Source: Nocardia brasiliensis NBRC 14402 (GTDB lineage: Bacteria; Actinomycetota; Actinomycetes; Mycobacteriales; Mycobacteriaceae). Taken from it: DNA of 64,000 bases. The stretch's first letter is position 1. The number at the start of each line of letters is the position of its first letter. The stretch spans positions 310,001 through 374,000 of the forward strand of contig NZ_BAFT02000110.1 in assembly GCF_000308475.2 (NCBI RefSeq), read 5' to 3'. This document shows positions 25,199-32,332 of this stretch, in pieces. Both the position numbers and the translations under genes were made by a program. Below the pieces are notes generated by a model, which worked only from the letters and a program-made list of their open reading frames with translations, did no database searches and was not told the origin of the DNA.

Positions 25199-26017
25199 TC
25201 AGCGCACGGGGAAGTCGAAAAAGGTCTTCGGGAAGGGCTCGTCTTTCAGGGTGAAGTGCCACCACTCTTCGGGCAGATTGGTGAAGCCGTGATCGTCCAT
25301 CAGTTCGGTCAGCAGCGTCCGCACGGCGCGCTGGTTGCCGCCGGTGGCGGGGTTGGCGGTGTGCGCGGCGGGGTCGAAGCAGTCGTAACCGGTGCCGAAG
25401 TCGAGGATGTTGTCGTGGAATCGCTGCTCGGCGGGCAGGAAGCAGGCGCGCAGCGGATCACCGGCGCGGTAGGGCTCGGGGTCGGCGGCGGGCAACGCGA
25501 CGATGGCGAGATCCACTGTGCTGCCGCGACTGTGCCCGGATTTCTCGGCGATGTAGCCGTCGCGGAACAGATTCGCCTTCGCCACGGTGGGGTAGAACTC
25601 CTGTTTCATCTTCACGTCGCCCAGGTCCTTGGCCCAGGCCACGAAATGGTCGACCGCCCGCTGCGGCCGATAGCAGTCGTAGGTCTTCAGCGTGAGGTTC
25701 ATCGGCCGCAACTCCTGTTGCACCTGAGCCAAAGCGGCGGCCGCCTGCTTGGTCAGCAGGCATTTCGGTGCCTCGTAGCCGTTGACCCGGGTGCCGAGGA
25801 AGTTGTGTTCCCCGTAGTACCGGGCGTCGACCAGGATCGTCGGATCGACGGCGGTGATGGAGACGAAGGCGGATTCGTCGGCGACCGGTCCCGCGGTGGT
25901 GGCGGGCTCGGTCGCGGGTGGATCGGCGCGGCGCTCCGCGCAGGCGGTGAGGGCAGGCAGGAGGGCCCCGGCCACCGCCAGGATCGCGAGCCGTCGGGCG
26001 AGCAGCACACTTCTCAT
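25199..26017 (-). CDS. D-alanyl-D-alanine dipeptidase, VanX/DdpX family, lipoprotein
   Basis: 272 residues. The N-terminus is a lipoprotein signal (LTAC lipobox near residue 26), so the enzyme is anchored outside the membrane. The peptidase M15D zinc motifs are complete: 'SGHSRGSTVDLAIV' (His-x6-Asp) and 'EEWWHFTL' (Glu-Trp-Trp-His), with the Arg in 'DCYRPQRA' upstream. VanX-type enzymes hydrolyse D-Ala-D-Ala; extracytoplasmic members are thought to act in peptidoglycan turnover rather than vancomycin resistance. No vanHA-like genes are adjacent. Confidence 0.9.
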   Translation of the reverse strand: MRSVLLARRLAILAVAGALLPALTACAERRADPPATEPATTAGPVADESAFVSITAVDPTILVDARYYGEHNFLGTRVNGYEAPKCLLTKQAAAALAQVQQELRPMNLTLKTYDCYRPQRAVDHFVAWAKDLGDVKMKQEFYPTVAKANLFRDGYIAEKSGHSRGSTVDLAIVALPAADPEPYRAGDPLRACFLPAEQRFHDNILDFGTGYDCFDPAAHTANPATGGNQRAVRTLLTELMDDHGFTNLPEEWWHFTLKDEPFPKTFFDFPVR

Positions 26018-26084
26018 GGTTCTCCTCGTGAGTCAGCTGCTGCCACAATGACGGGCCGCCTCGCGGTGCGCGAAGGTTTCGGCG

Positions 26085-26090
26085 GATACT
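26085..26090 (+). promoter_or_regulatory. -10 element of a leaderless promoter
   Basis: GATACT with six bases before the GTG start of the PAS-ANTAR gene at 26097 and no Shine-Dalgarno sequence. The identical arrangement (GATACTGGA...CGTG) precedes the paralogue at 43082, which supports it as a real, conserved promoter for a leaderless transcript. Confidence 0.5.
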
Positions 26091-26096
26091 GGACGC

Positions 26097-26780
26097 GTGA
26101 GTTTGGGCGACGAGGTGCCACCGGGCGTGGTGCAGGCGATGGAGGAGACCATCGGCGTCGACCCCTGCGCCGAACCGGGCTGGTTCCGTTTCTGGTTTGC
26201 CGATCAGCGGTGGGAATGGTCCGACGAGCTGGCGGCGATGTACGGCTACGCACCCGGCGAGGTGGAACCGACCACCGAGCTGCTGCTGTCGCACAAGCAC
26301 CCCGACGACCGCGAGCACGTGGCCAGCTGCATCGCCGCGGCCGCCGAGACCGGCCAGCCGTTCTGCGGCAGGCACCGGATCGTCGATGCGAAGGACGAGG
26401 TGCGTGAGGTGGTGGTCGTCGGCGACCTGCTCACCGACGAGGACGGTGCGATCGTCGGCACCTCCGGCTACTACGTCGACGTGACCGAACGGCTGGAAGA
26501 GCAACGCCAAGAGGTCTTCGAGGAGATCCTGCCCGAGGTGATCGAGGCCAGGGCGGTGATCGAGCAGGCCAAGGGCGCGTTGATCCTGGCCTACGGGGTG
26601 AACGCGGAGCAGGCGTTCCGGGTGCTGCGCTGGCGTTCCCAGGAGACCAACACCAAGTTGCGCGACCTGGCCGCGCAGTTCGTCGCCGAACTCAGGATGA
26701 TCAGCAAGGACAGCGCCGGGTTCCGCACGCGCTTCGACCATCTGCTGCTGACCGTGCACGAACGCGTCGACGCGTCCTGA
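26097..26780 (+). CDS. PAS-ANTAR RNA-binding antiterminator
   Basis: 227 residues. A PAS domain (about residues 20-130: 'WFRFWFADQRWEWSDELAAMYGYAPGEV', then 'GTSGYYVDVTERLEEQ') is followed by an ANTAR domain (about 145-205) with 'IEQAKGALILAYGVNAEQAFRVLRWRSQETNTKLRDLA', the three-helix RNA-binding module that stabilises antiterminator hairpins in actinobacteria. A 15-residue tail follows. The GTG start is leaderless. The gene is 7 bases from the convergent YdcF gene. Confidence 0.9.
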   Translation: MSLGDEVPPGVVQAMEETIGVDPCAEPGWFRFWFADQRWEWSDELAAMYGYAPGEVEPTTELLLSHKHPDDREHVASCIAAAAETGQPFCGRHRIVDAKDEVREVVVVGDLLTDEDGAIVGTSGYYVDVTERLEEQRQEVFEEILPEVIEARAVIEQAKGALILAYGVNAEQAFRVLRWRSQETNTKLRDLAAQFVAELRMISKDSAGFRTRFDHLLLTVHERVDAS

Positions 26781-26786
26781 GGTCGC

Positions 26787-27800
26787 TCACCGGCCGGTGA
26801 GCGACTCGCCGGCGGCCAAACCGAGCACCAGCGGCAGCGATACCAGCGTCAGGCAGGTGAGGGCGTTGGTCCACTTGTAGGCGACGACGATCGCGATGAA
26901 CTCGCGCAGGACGGCGCTCGGCAGGTAGTAGAAGGCGGTCCGCGCGCCGGTCACCTCCGCGTCCAGGCGCAGTCTGCGCGCCAGAATCGCGGTGCGCAGG
27001 ATATGAAAGTTGCTGGTTACCAGCACCATTCGGGTCGTGGTGCCGCGCTCGCCGAGCAGCCGCTTGATGAAGAGCAGATTCTCCCGCGTGGTGGTGGACT
27101 TCTCCTCGCGTGCCACGCTGTCCTCGGGGATGCCGCGGGCCAGCAGGTAGTCCGCCATCGCGGCCGCCTCCGATACCGCCTCGTCGGAGCCTTTGCCGCC
27201 GCTGGTGATGATCACGGGTTTGCGGCCTTCGGCCAGTTCGGCCCAGTAGATCTGGGCGGCACGGTCCAAGCGAGCGGCCAGCAGCGGCGGCACCCGCGCG
27301 CCGACCAACCCGGAGCCGTGCACGACGATCGCGTCCATGCCGGGCTGGTACGGCAGCCGGCCGTAGAGCAGCGAGTACAGCACGAAGCCGGTGAACACGA
27401 AGCCGAAGTAGCTCACAGCCATGAGCAGTGACGCGAGCAGCACCGACCGCAGGCTGCCGGTCGCGATGGCGACACCGAGCAGCACGTAGGGCGCCAGCAG
27501 CACGACGCCCGGCCCGATCGAGAGCAGGTTCGCGATCCGCAGCCCTTCCCGGCGCAGCATCTGCATGCCGTTGGCCAGCAATAGCCCGGCGAGCACCAGC
27601 ACCGCCAGCGGGGAGAGCACCACGAGCAGGCCGGCCAGCGCCAGCGTGAGATCCACCTGATCGCCCGACCCGATCGCCCACACGCCTAGGACGAGGACGC
27701 CTGACAAGAGATAGATCCCGTTGCTCAACCGCCGGCGATCGAGATGGAAGCGCAACGCGAAAACACCCAACAGAATCAGGCCGACCGTGAGCAGGATCAC
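26787..27800 (-). CDS. YdcF-family membrane protein (DUF218)
   Basis: 337 residues. The N-terminal half has about five transmembrane helices (first 'ILLTVGLILLGVFALRF'); the C-terminal half (about 155-290) is the DUF218 domain with 'DAIVVHGSGLVGARVPPLLAARLDRAAQIYW', 'PVIITSGGKGSDEAVSEAAAMADYLLARGIP' and 'STTTRENLLFIKRLL'. A final hydrophobic helix follows. Family members such as SanA and YdcF are linked to envelope permeability and lipid carrier metabolism. GTG start. Confidence 0.85.
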   Translation of the reverse strand: MILLTVGLILLGVFALRFHLDRRRLSNGIYLLSGVLVLGVWAIGSGDQVDLTLALAGLLVVLSPLAVLVLAGLLLANGMQMLRREGLRIANLLSIGPGVVLLAPYVLLGVAIATGSLRSVLLASLLMAVSYFGFVFTGFVLYSLLYGRLPYQPGMDAIVVHGSGLVGARVPPLLAARLDRAAQIYWAELAEGRKPVIITSGGKGSDEAVSEAAAMADYLLARGIPEDSVAREEKSTTTRENLLFIKRLLGERGTTTRMVLVTSNFHILRTAILARRLRLDAEVTGARTAFYYLPSAVLREFIAIVVAYKWTNALTCLTLVSLPLVLGLAAGESLTGR

Positions 27801-27903
27801 CCGCGCACGGTAGCGCCACGGCGGTGTCCGATTGCATCGGGCCCTCGGTCAGGGCGTCGTCGAGCGCGAATCGTCCCTTAGGTACCAACGAGTTTCCGGT
27901 CGC

Positions 27904-28197
27904 TCAGTGTTCGGCCTGCGACGGCCCGTGCAGCAGGTGGTCGACCTTGCGCCGCAACTCCGGCGGCGCCAGATCCAGGCTCGGCAACTCGGCGATCAGC
28001 TGCGCCGCGAGCTCCCTGAGCTTGACATTCGTTGCCTGCGAGCGCTTACGCAGCATGCCGAACGCCTGCTCGGCATCGATACCGTAGGCCAACATCAACG
28101 CGCCCTTGGCCTGCTCGATCACGGCCCGTGCGGCCAGGAGTTCGGGTAAGGCACGTCCGAGGGACGGTTGGCCACGTTCCTCGAATGCATTGTTCAT
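27904..28197 (-). CDS. stand-alone ANTAR domain protein
   Basis: 97 residues, essentially only an ANTAR domain: 'LLAARAVIEQAKGALMLAYGIDAEQAFGMLRKRSQATNVKLRELA' matches the ANTAR parts of the two PAS-ANTAR proteins in this window. It lacks any sensory domain, so it may act with a partner or be regulated by expression only. Located between YdcF and NYN genes on the same strand. Confidence 0.88.
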   Translation of the reverse strand: MNNAFEERGQPSLGRALPELLAARAVIEQAKGALMLAYGIDAEQAFGMLRKRSQATNVKLRELAAQLIAELPSLDLAPPELRRKVDHLLHGPSQAEH

Positions 28198-28225
28198 GTC
28201 GGCGGACTACCCAGTGATCGCCGGG

Positions 28226-28627
28226 TTATGGGTGCTCGATGAGGTCCAAAAGCCAGCGCGGCCCGATCGTGTCCGCGCCGAGCGCCTCGACCCGCTCGCG
28301 CAGGCCGCGATCGGCGGTCACGACGATGATCGTCCGGTCGATATCGTCCTGCACGGCGGCCAGCACCACGTCGACGATCGCGTCGTCCCCGGACCCGTGG
28401 GCCGGCACCACCCGCAGCGCGTCCGGCGCGTCCGGCGCCGCCGCTTTGGCGGCGCCCTCCAGCACGACCACCACCTCCGCCGGTTCGGTCAGGCGCTGAT
28501 CCAGCACGATCAGCTTGGCGAGCAATCGGCGGGCCGCACCCGCACGGTCACGCCACCAGCCGTCGGGTCGCGAGCCGACGACGTTCGCGGCGTCCACCAC
28601 GATCAGTTGCCCGGGGTCGTCTGTCAC
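28226..28627 (-). CDS. NYN-domain (PIN-like) putative ribonuclease
   Basis: 133 residues with the NYN fold: 'LIVVDAANVVGSRPDGWWRDRAGAARRLLAKL' at the N-terminus contains the first catalytic Asp, 'VVVLEGAAKA' the middle, and 'GSGDDAIVDVV' then 'IIVVTADRGLRERVEALGAD' the second acidic cluster. The start is one of two adjacent GTG codons (28627 or 28630). NYN proteins are metal-dependent RNases related to PIN toxins. The SGNH gene's stop lies only 22 bases upstream on the same strand. Confidence 0.8.
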   Translation of the reverse strand: MTDDPGQLIVVDAANVVGSRPDGWWRDRAGAARRLLAKLIVLDQRLTEPAEVVVVLEGAAKAAAPDAPDALRVVPAHGSGDDAIVDVVLAAVQDDIDRTIIVVTADRGLRERVEALGADTIGPRWLLDLIEHP

Positions 28628-28649
28628 CACACCAGTTTGCGCCGTGTTC

Positions 28650-29561
28650 TCATGCGGGACGGCCGATCGCGTCGAGTACCGCGCGGGCCTGTGCCTGCGC
28701 GCCGGCCGCGTTGGGGTGGAACGGGAAGGCGACCAGCCGCGGGTTTCTGGCCGAGAACGGCAGCAGCCCTTCGACATAGCGCACGTCGGGCGCTCGGCAG
28801 ACGTCGTGCCCGGCCGTGGCGGTGAACGTGTCGACGAGTTGCACGCCGGTACTCGCGGCGACGTCGGCGAGCATGGTGTTCAGCCGGACGAGCTTCGCCC
28901 GCAGGTATGCCGCGTCGACGTCCGTGGCGGGCAGGTCGGGCACGCACCCGGTGGCCGGGAGCGCGTCCAGGTAGTTCACGAGCAGGATCCGCGCATGCGG
29001 GGCCCGGTGCCGGATCCGGTCGATCGTCGCCGCGATCTCGGGTTCGGTGGCGCGGGTGCGGGTTTCGATCGGATCGCTGCCCGCCGCGGTCAGCCGCGCG
29101 GCGCAACCACCGGCGGCGGGCAGGCCGGGCAGCAGCGCCGCGGGTGAAAGGCATTGCGGGATCAGCTCTTGCAGGCCGAGATCGTTGCCGCCGATGCTCA
29201 GCGTCACGAGGTCGGTGGTGCGCGTCAGCCGGTCCAGCTGTGGGGGATTGGTGCCGATCGGCACCGTTTGCGGCGCGGTCATGTCCGCGGTTTTCGCGCC
29301 GCCGCAGCTGGCATCGTGAAAGACCGGGACCGACAGTGCGGCCGCGACCAGCCTGGGGTAGTTCGTGGCCGATTGGTCGCAGTTGAACGGGGCGAACTCG
29401 GTGGTCGGCGGGATCGCGGTGAGCACGTCCGCGGTGAAAGAGTCACCGAGGGAAACATATTCGCGGTAGGGCGGTGCGGCCGGCTGCGCCGTCGCGGGTG
29501 CGGCGGCCAGTGCGAACGCGGTGGCCAGTGCGGCAGACCAGCGGACGGTGTGTTGCCACAC
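28650..29561 (-). CDS. secreted SGNH/GDSL esterase-lipase
   Basis: 303 residues with a Sec signal peptide (cleavage near 'ATAQP', about residue 25). Block I is 'YVSLGDSFTAD' with the catalytic Ser, block III 'TLSIGGNDLGLQ', and block V 'FPFHPNAAGAQ' with the Asp/His pair near the C-terminus. Two or more cysteine pairs suggest disulfides. This is the actinomycete SGNH lipase type, secreted. GTG start at 29561. Confidence 0.9.
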   Translation of the reverse strand: MWQHTVRWSAALATAFALAAAPATAQPAAPPYREYVSLGDSFTADVLTAIPPTTEFAPFNCDQSATNYPRLVAAALSVPVFHDASCGGAKTADMTAPQTVPIGTNPPQLDRLTRTTDLVTLSIGGNDLGLQELIPQCLSPAALLPGLPAAGGCAARLTAAGSDPIETRTRATEPEIAATIDRIRHRAPHARILLVNYLDALPATGCVPDLPATDVDAAYLRAKLVRLNTMLADVAASTGVQLVDTFTATAGHDVCRAPDVRYVEGLLPFSARNPRLVAFPFHPNAAGAQAQARAVLDAIGRPA

Positions 29562-29646
29562 GGCGAACCTCGATTCGGCAGAAGCGTTCCCGGAATCCCA
29601 GTATTACCGGGTGGAAGTGTCGGGCCGGTTAACCGAGGCGACCGGC

Positions 29647-30441
29647 TTATTGCGCGCGGAACACCACGAGGCCCGGCACCGTTCGGACGTATTCCGCCAA
29701 CGGTGAGTCGACCACCTTGTTATCGGCGGCCAGCGACGACGCGTTGCGAAATACCGGACCCGTCGATGTCATGACGAAAATGCCGACGTGGGTGACGTCC
29801 AGCCCGGGTGCGTCGGCATACGCGCCGAGGTAATCGCCGGTGCGGAGCTGACCGATGACGGTGTCGTCGACGGCGTCGCTCGGAATATAGGTGATGTCCC
29901 GATCGGTGACCGGAAGTCCCGGAAGGTACTGCCCACCATCGGCTTTCGCATTCAGTCGCTTGGCCGCGGTGACCGCGTCCGGACTGAGCGAGCGGGTGAT
30001 GTCGGTGGCGGCGACGCGCGGGGTGTGCGCCCAATCGCTGAAGAAATGCTTGCGATGCGCGAAGTCGACGACGCCGTCGGTGTACCGCGTCTGGATCAGG
30101 TTGGCGGTGAACTCGTCGCGCGTGGTGGATCGGCTGAGCGCCTCGATGTAGTCGAGGTAGGTGAAGCAATCCACCCGCTGCAAGTCGACCACCAGTTGCT
30201 CGTCCTGGCTCGCGGAGCCGATCAGCGTGTTCGCGACGTACGGCGTCCCGAGGAAGGGGCGCGACACCCGCTCGATCGACTCGCCTTTGCTCTGCGCGCC
30301 TGCGCGGGCCGCGAGCGCGTCATCGATCCTGCGCGCGGTGGCGTCGTCGTAGGAGACGCCCGGGGCGCCCGAGGCCGCGGGCAGCGCGGTCGCCGCGCCG
30401 ATGACCAGCGTGAGCAGGACGAGCAGGACACGGGCGAGCAT
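29647..30441 (-). CDS. DUF1460 family protein (amidase-like, NlpC/P60-related)
   Basis: 264 residues with a signal peptide ('VLLVLLTLVIGAATALPAASGAPG'). The DUF1460 domain contains 'FLGTPYVANTLIGSASQDEQLVVDLQRVDCFTYLDYIEAL' with the conserved catalytic-type Cys in a DCFTY context, and a later 'HVGIFVMTSTGPVFRNAS' with a candidate catalytic His. Characterised DUF1460 members are cysteine N-acetylmuramoyl-L-alanine amidases. ATG 30441 opens the signal peptide; the upstream part of the frame overlaps promoter DNA. Confidence 0.85.
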   Translation of the reverse strand: MLARVLLVLLTLVIGAATALPAASGAPGVSYDDATARRIDDALAARAGAQSKGESIERVSRPFLGTPYVANTLIGSASQDEQLVVDLQRVDCFTYLDYIEALSRSTTRDEFTANLIQTRYTDGVVDFAHRKHFFSDWAHTPRVAATDITRSLSPDAVTAAKRLNAKADGGQYLPGLPVTDRDITYIPSDAVDDTVIGQLRTGDYLGAYADAPGLDVTHVGIFVMTSTGPVFRNASSLAADNKVVDSPLAEYVRTVPGLVVFRAQ

Positions 30442-30510
30442 GCGCAAAGCGCCTCCAGGAGTCGATCGAGGTACGACGGCGTTCCCCACGGTATCCGGAA
30501 ATCCCCAGTT

Positions 30511-30534
30511 GATATGTGATGTACATCACATATC
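30511..30534. promoter_or_regulatory. perfect palindrome, Crp/GlxR-type binding site
   Basis: A perfect 24-bp palindrome between the DUF1460 gene and the cyclopropane synthase pseudogene. Its core, 30515-30530, is TGTGATGTACATCACA, identical to the TGTGA-N6-TCACA consensus of Crp proteins and to the corynebacterial GlxR form TGTGANNTANNTCACA. It lies about 70 bases upstream of the DUF1460 ATG, suitable for repression or activation. The chance of a perfect match is low. Confidence 0.7.
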
Positions 30535-30711
30535 TTCCGGTCATCCGTGTACTCCCGCACTGCGACTCCGTACTGATCGCGCAGTGGGCCCAGCGGGTCC
30601 GGCTCCAACTCGATGTCGCTCGGACCGCCTTGTCGCGCAGGCGGCGGGCGAGCTCTCGGTGCTCCGGCCTGACCACCACATTCGAACGTCGAACTTCCTG
30701 GAGGTTGCTGC

Positions 30712-31191
30712 ATGAGTCGTCACGCTCCGTTCTATGCCGAGGTGCAATCCCATTACGACCTGTCCGACGATTTCTTCGCGCTGTTTCTCGACCCCGGCCG
30801 CACCTACAGCTGTGCGTATTGGAAAGAGTCCGGCTACACCCTGGAGCAGGCGCAGCGGGCGAAAATCGACCTGGCACTGGACAAGTGCGCATTGCAACCC
30901 GGAATGACGCTGCTCGACATCGGGTGCGGCTGGGGCGCGACGATGCTGCGCGCGAGATATTCCCCGGCGGTCACCTGCCGATTCCGTGGGGCCGATTCCC
31001 GCGCGGGGTACGGGAATACGCCGAGACGACCGGTTTCGCGGTGACCCGGATCCACCCGTTGCGGCTGCACTACGCGAAGACGCTCGACCACTGGGCCGCG
31101 GCGCTGCGCGGCTGTGCGCACCCACTTCCGGGTCGGGCACATCGACGTCATGCAGTTCACCTGTGCCAAGGGGGTGCACCTGAGCCACTAG
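30712..31191 (+). pseudogene. cyclopropane/mycolic acid methyltransferase pseudogene, two internal deletions
   Basis: The first 80 codons read as an intact N-terminus of the CmaA/PcaA/CfaS family: 'HYDLSDDFFALFLDPGRTYSCAYW', 'TLEQAQRAKIDLALDKC', and SAM motif 'LLDIGCGWGATMLRA'. At about 30955 the sequence jumps, in another frame, to the family's C-terminal segment 'EIFPGGHLPIPWG', continues 'VTRIHPLRLHYAKTLDHWAAALRG', then at about 31110 jumps again to 'THFRVGHIDVMQFTCAKGV' and stops at 31191. Roughly 100-120 codons of the middle and 20-25 near the end are missing, and the first jump is out of frame. The gene is dead. AGG and TGGAGG precede the ATG. Confidence 0.8.
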
Positions 31192-31227
31192 GCCGTGCCT
31201 GTTCGCCACTACGAGGGAGCGTGACCC

Positions 31228-31551
31228 ATGACTGCTGAAGACCTGCACGTGGACCGGGCACGGACGTGGGCTCTGCCCGCGGCCGCCGAATCGTTTCTGG
31301 TCGCCCGCATCGGCGAGGACCTACGGCACGCGGCACAGGTGTCGATCGACGACGCCGACGCGGGCACCCGGTTCGCCGCGGAGGCGCAGGCGAAAGCGGG
31401 TGTGCTGGTGATGTATCGGTATGGGCGCGCCGAGATCTGCGCGGAGAGCGCCGAACACGCGCTCCGCGAGGTGCTCGATCTCTTCCTCGACGTCTATCGA
31501 GGCCATCCGAATTTCGACGCGGCGTGGACCAGCCACGGGCTACGGGCCTAA
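31228..31551 (+). CDS. small protein, DUF6221-like
   Basis: 107 residues. The N-terminal 'ESFLVARIGEDLRHAAQV' and C-terminal 'ALREVLDLFLDVYRGHPNFDAAW' resemble the ends of DUF6221 proteins (HPxYxxxW near the C-terminus), an actinomycete family of unknown role. The match is weak. GGGAGCGTGACCC precedes the ATG. The stop overlaps that of the convergent EcsC gene by 4 bases. Confidence 0.5.
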   Translation: MTAEDLHVDRARTWALPAAAESFLVARIGEDLRHAAQVSIDDADAGTRFAAEAQAKAGVLVMYRYGRAEICAESAEHALREVLDLFLDVYRGHPNFDAAWTSHGLRA

Positions 31552-32207
31552 GCGTCCGCGGGCACCACCTGGTCGGGGCGAGCGGTGTCGTCGAGTGCCG
31601 CGTGCAGGTTCTTGATGACGCCCCGGGCCAGCGCGTGGTTGCCGACGCCGCCGACGACCGCGCCGATCCCGGCCGGGATCACCTTGCCGAAGGCAAGCGC
31701 ACCACGTTTGACGATGAACTGGACGACGAATCGTTTGATCGGTGAATCATCCATCCGGCGCAGCACCGGAAGCTTGTTGGCCAGCATCGTGTCCCATTGC
31801 TTGGCCGAACGGCCCGCCGCGCCGAGCGCACCGGTGCCCGCCTGCCCGAGCACGACCGCGGAGACCAGCGGCGGTCGCGGCGCAGTGGCCTTGCTTCCGG
31901 CGACCTCCGACGCGCCCACCGTGTACACCGTCGAGGCCTCGATGAAGAACACCGTGTCGGCGCCGGCCGCGGCCAGCCCGACCAAGGTTCCGACGCCGGG
32001 AACGGCCGCGCTCAAGCCGACCACGACGCCGCTCGCGGTGACCGCGATCAAATAGTGCCGTCCGAGCCGCTCGACGATCTGATCGGGCGATTCGACCGGA
32101 TGCCTGCCCTGCACGAAGCCGACGTACTTGTCCACCAGTGGCTTCTGTAACCGCGCCGACCGGTCGATCATCGAGACGACACCCTGATCGAGGAACTTCC
32201 GCAGCAT
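31548..32207 (-). CDS. EcsC family protein
   Basis: 219 residues with the EcsC family pattern: 'HYLIAVTASGVVVGLSAAVPGVGTLVGLAAAGADTVFFIEASTVYTV' carries two hydrophobic helices and a Gly-rich turn, and 'FGKVIPAGIGAVVGGVGNHALARGVIKN' is the second conserved hydrophobic segment. EcsC-type proteins are membrane associated and of unclear role. ATG 32207 (MLRKFLDQG) is chosen; the frame extends far upstream without a plausible start. Overlaps the stop of the convergent small gene. Confidence 0.8.
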   Translation of the reverse strand: MLRKFLDQGVVSMIDRSARLQKPLVDKYVGFVQGRHPVESPDQIVERLGRHYLIAVTASGVVVGLSAAVPGVGTLVGLAAAGADTVFFIEASTVYTVGASEVAGSKATAPRPPLVSAVVLGQAGTGALGAAGRSAKQWDTMLANKLPVLRRMDDSPIKRFVVQFIVKRGALAFGKVIPAGIGAVVGGVGNHALARGVIKNLHAALDDTARPDQVVPADA

Positions 32208-32332
32208 TGCCTTCAGTCCTTCCGTTCTTCCCGCGCGACAACATGGTGTCGCCCGCTGTCGGATCGACACGACCGAGCCTACGGTCGTCACGCGGCGCCG
32301 TCGGTGATTCCCGCCACCGTGCGCGTGTGCGG

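Noticed and set aside
24489..25265. Longer form of the 179-residue hypothetical protein
   Set aside because: The upstream frame lacks a convincing start and overlaps the gap before the VanX-like gene; the ATG at 25028 gives the compact protein.
30535..30711. Possible small frameshifted minus-strand gene upstream of the cyclopropane synthase pseudogene (two halves in different frames)
   Set aside because: No recognisable family, the frame join is arbitrary, and the region contains promoter-like DNA and a Crp-type site.
30712..31044. A genuine 110-residue methyltransferase
   Set aside because: The frame stops shortly after motif I and later family segments occur in other frames, so it is a pseudogene.
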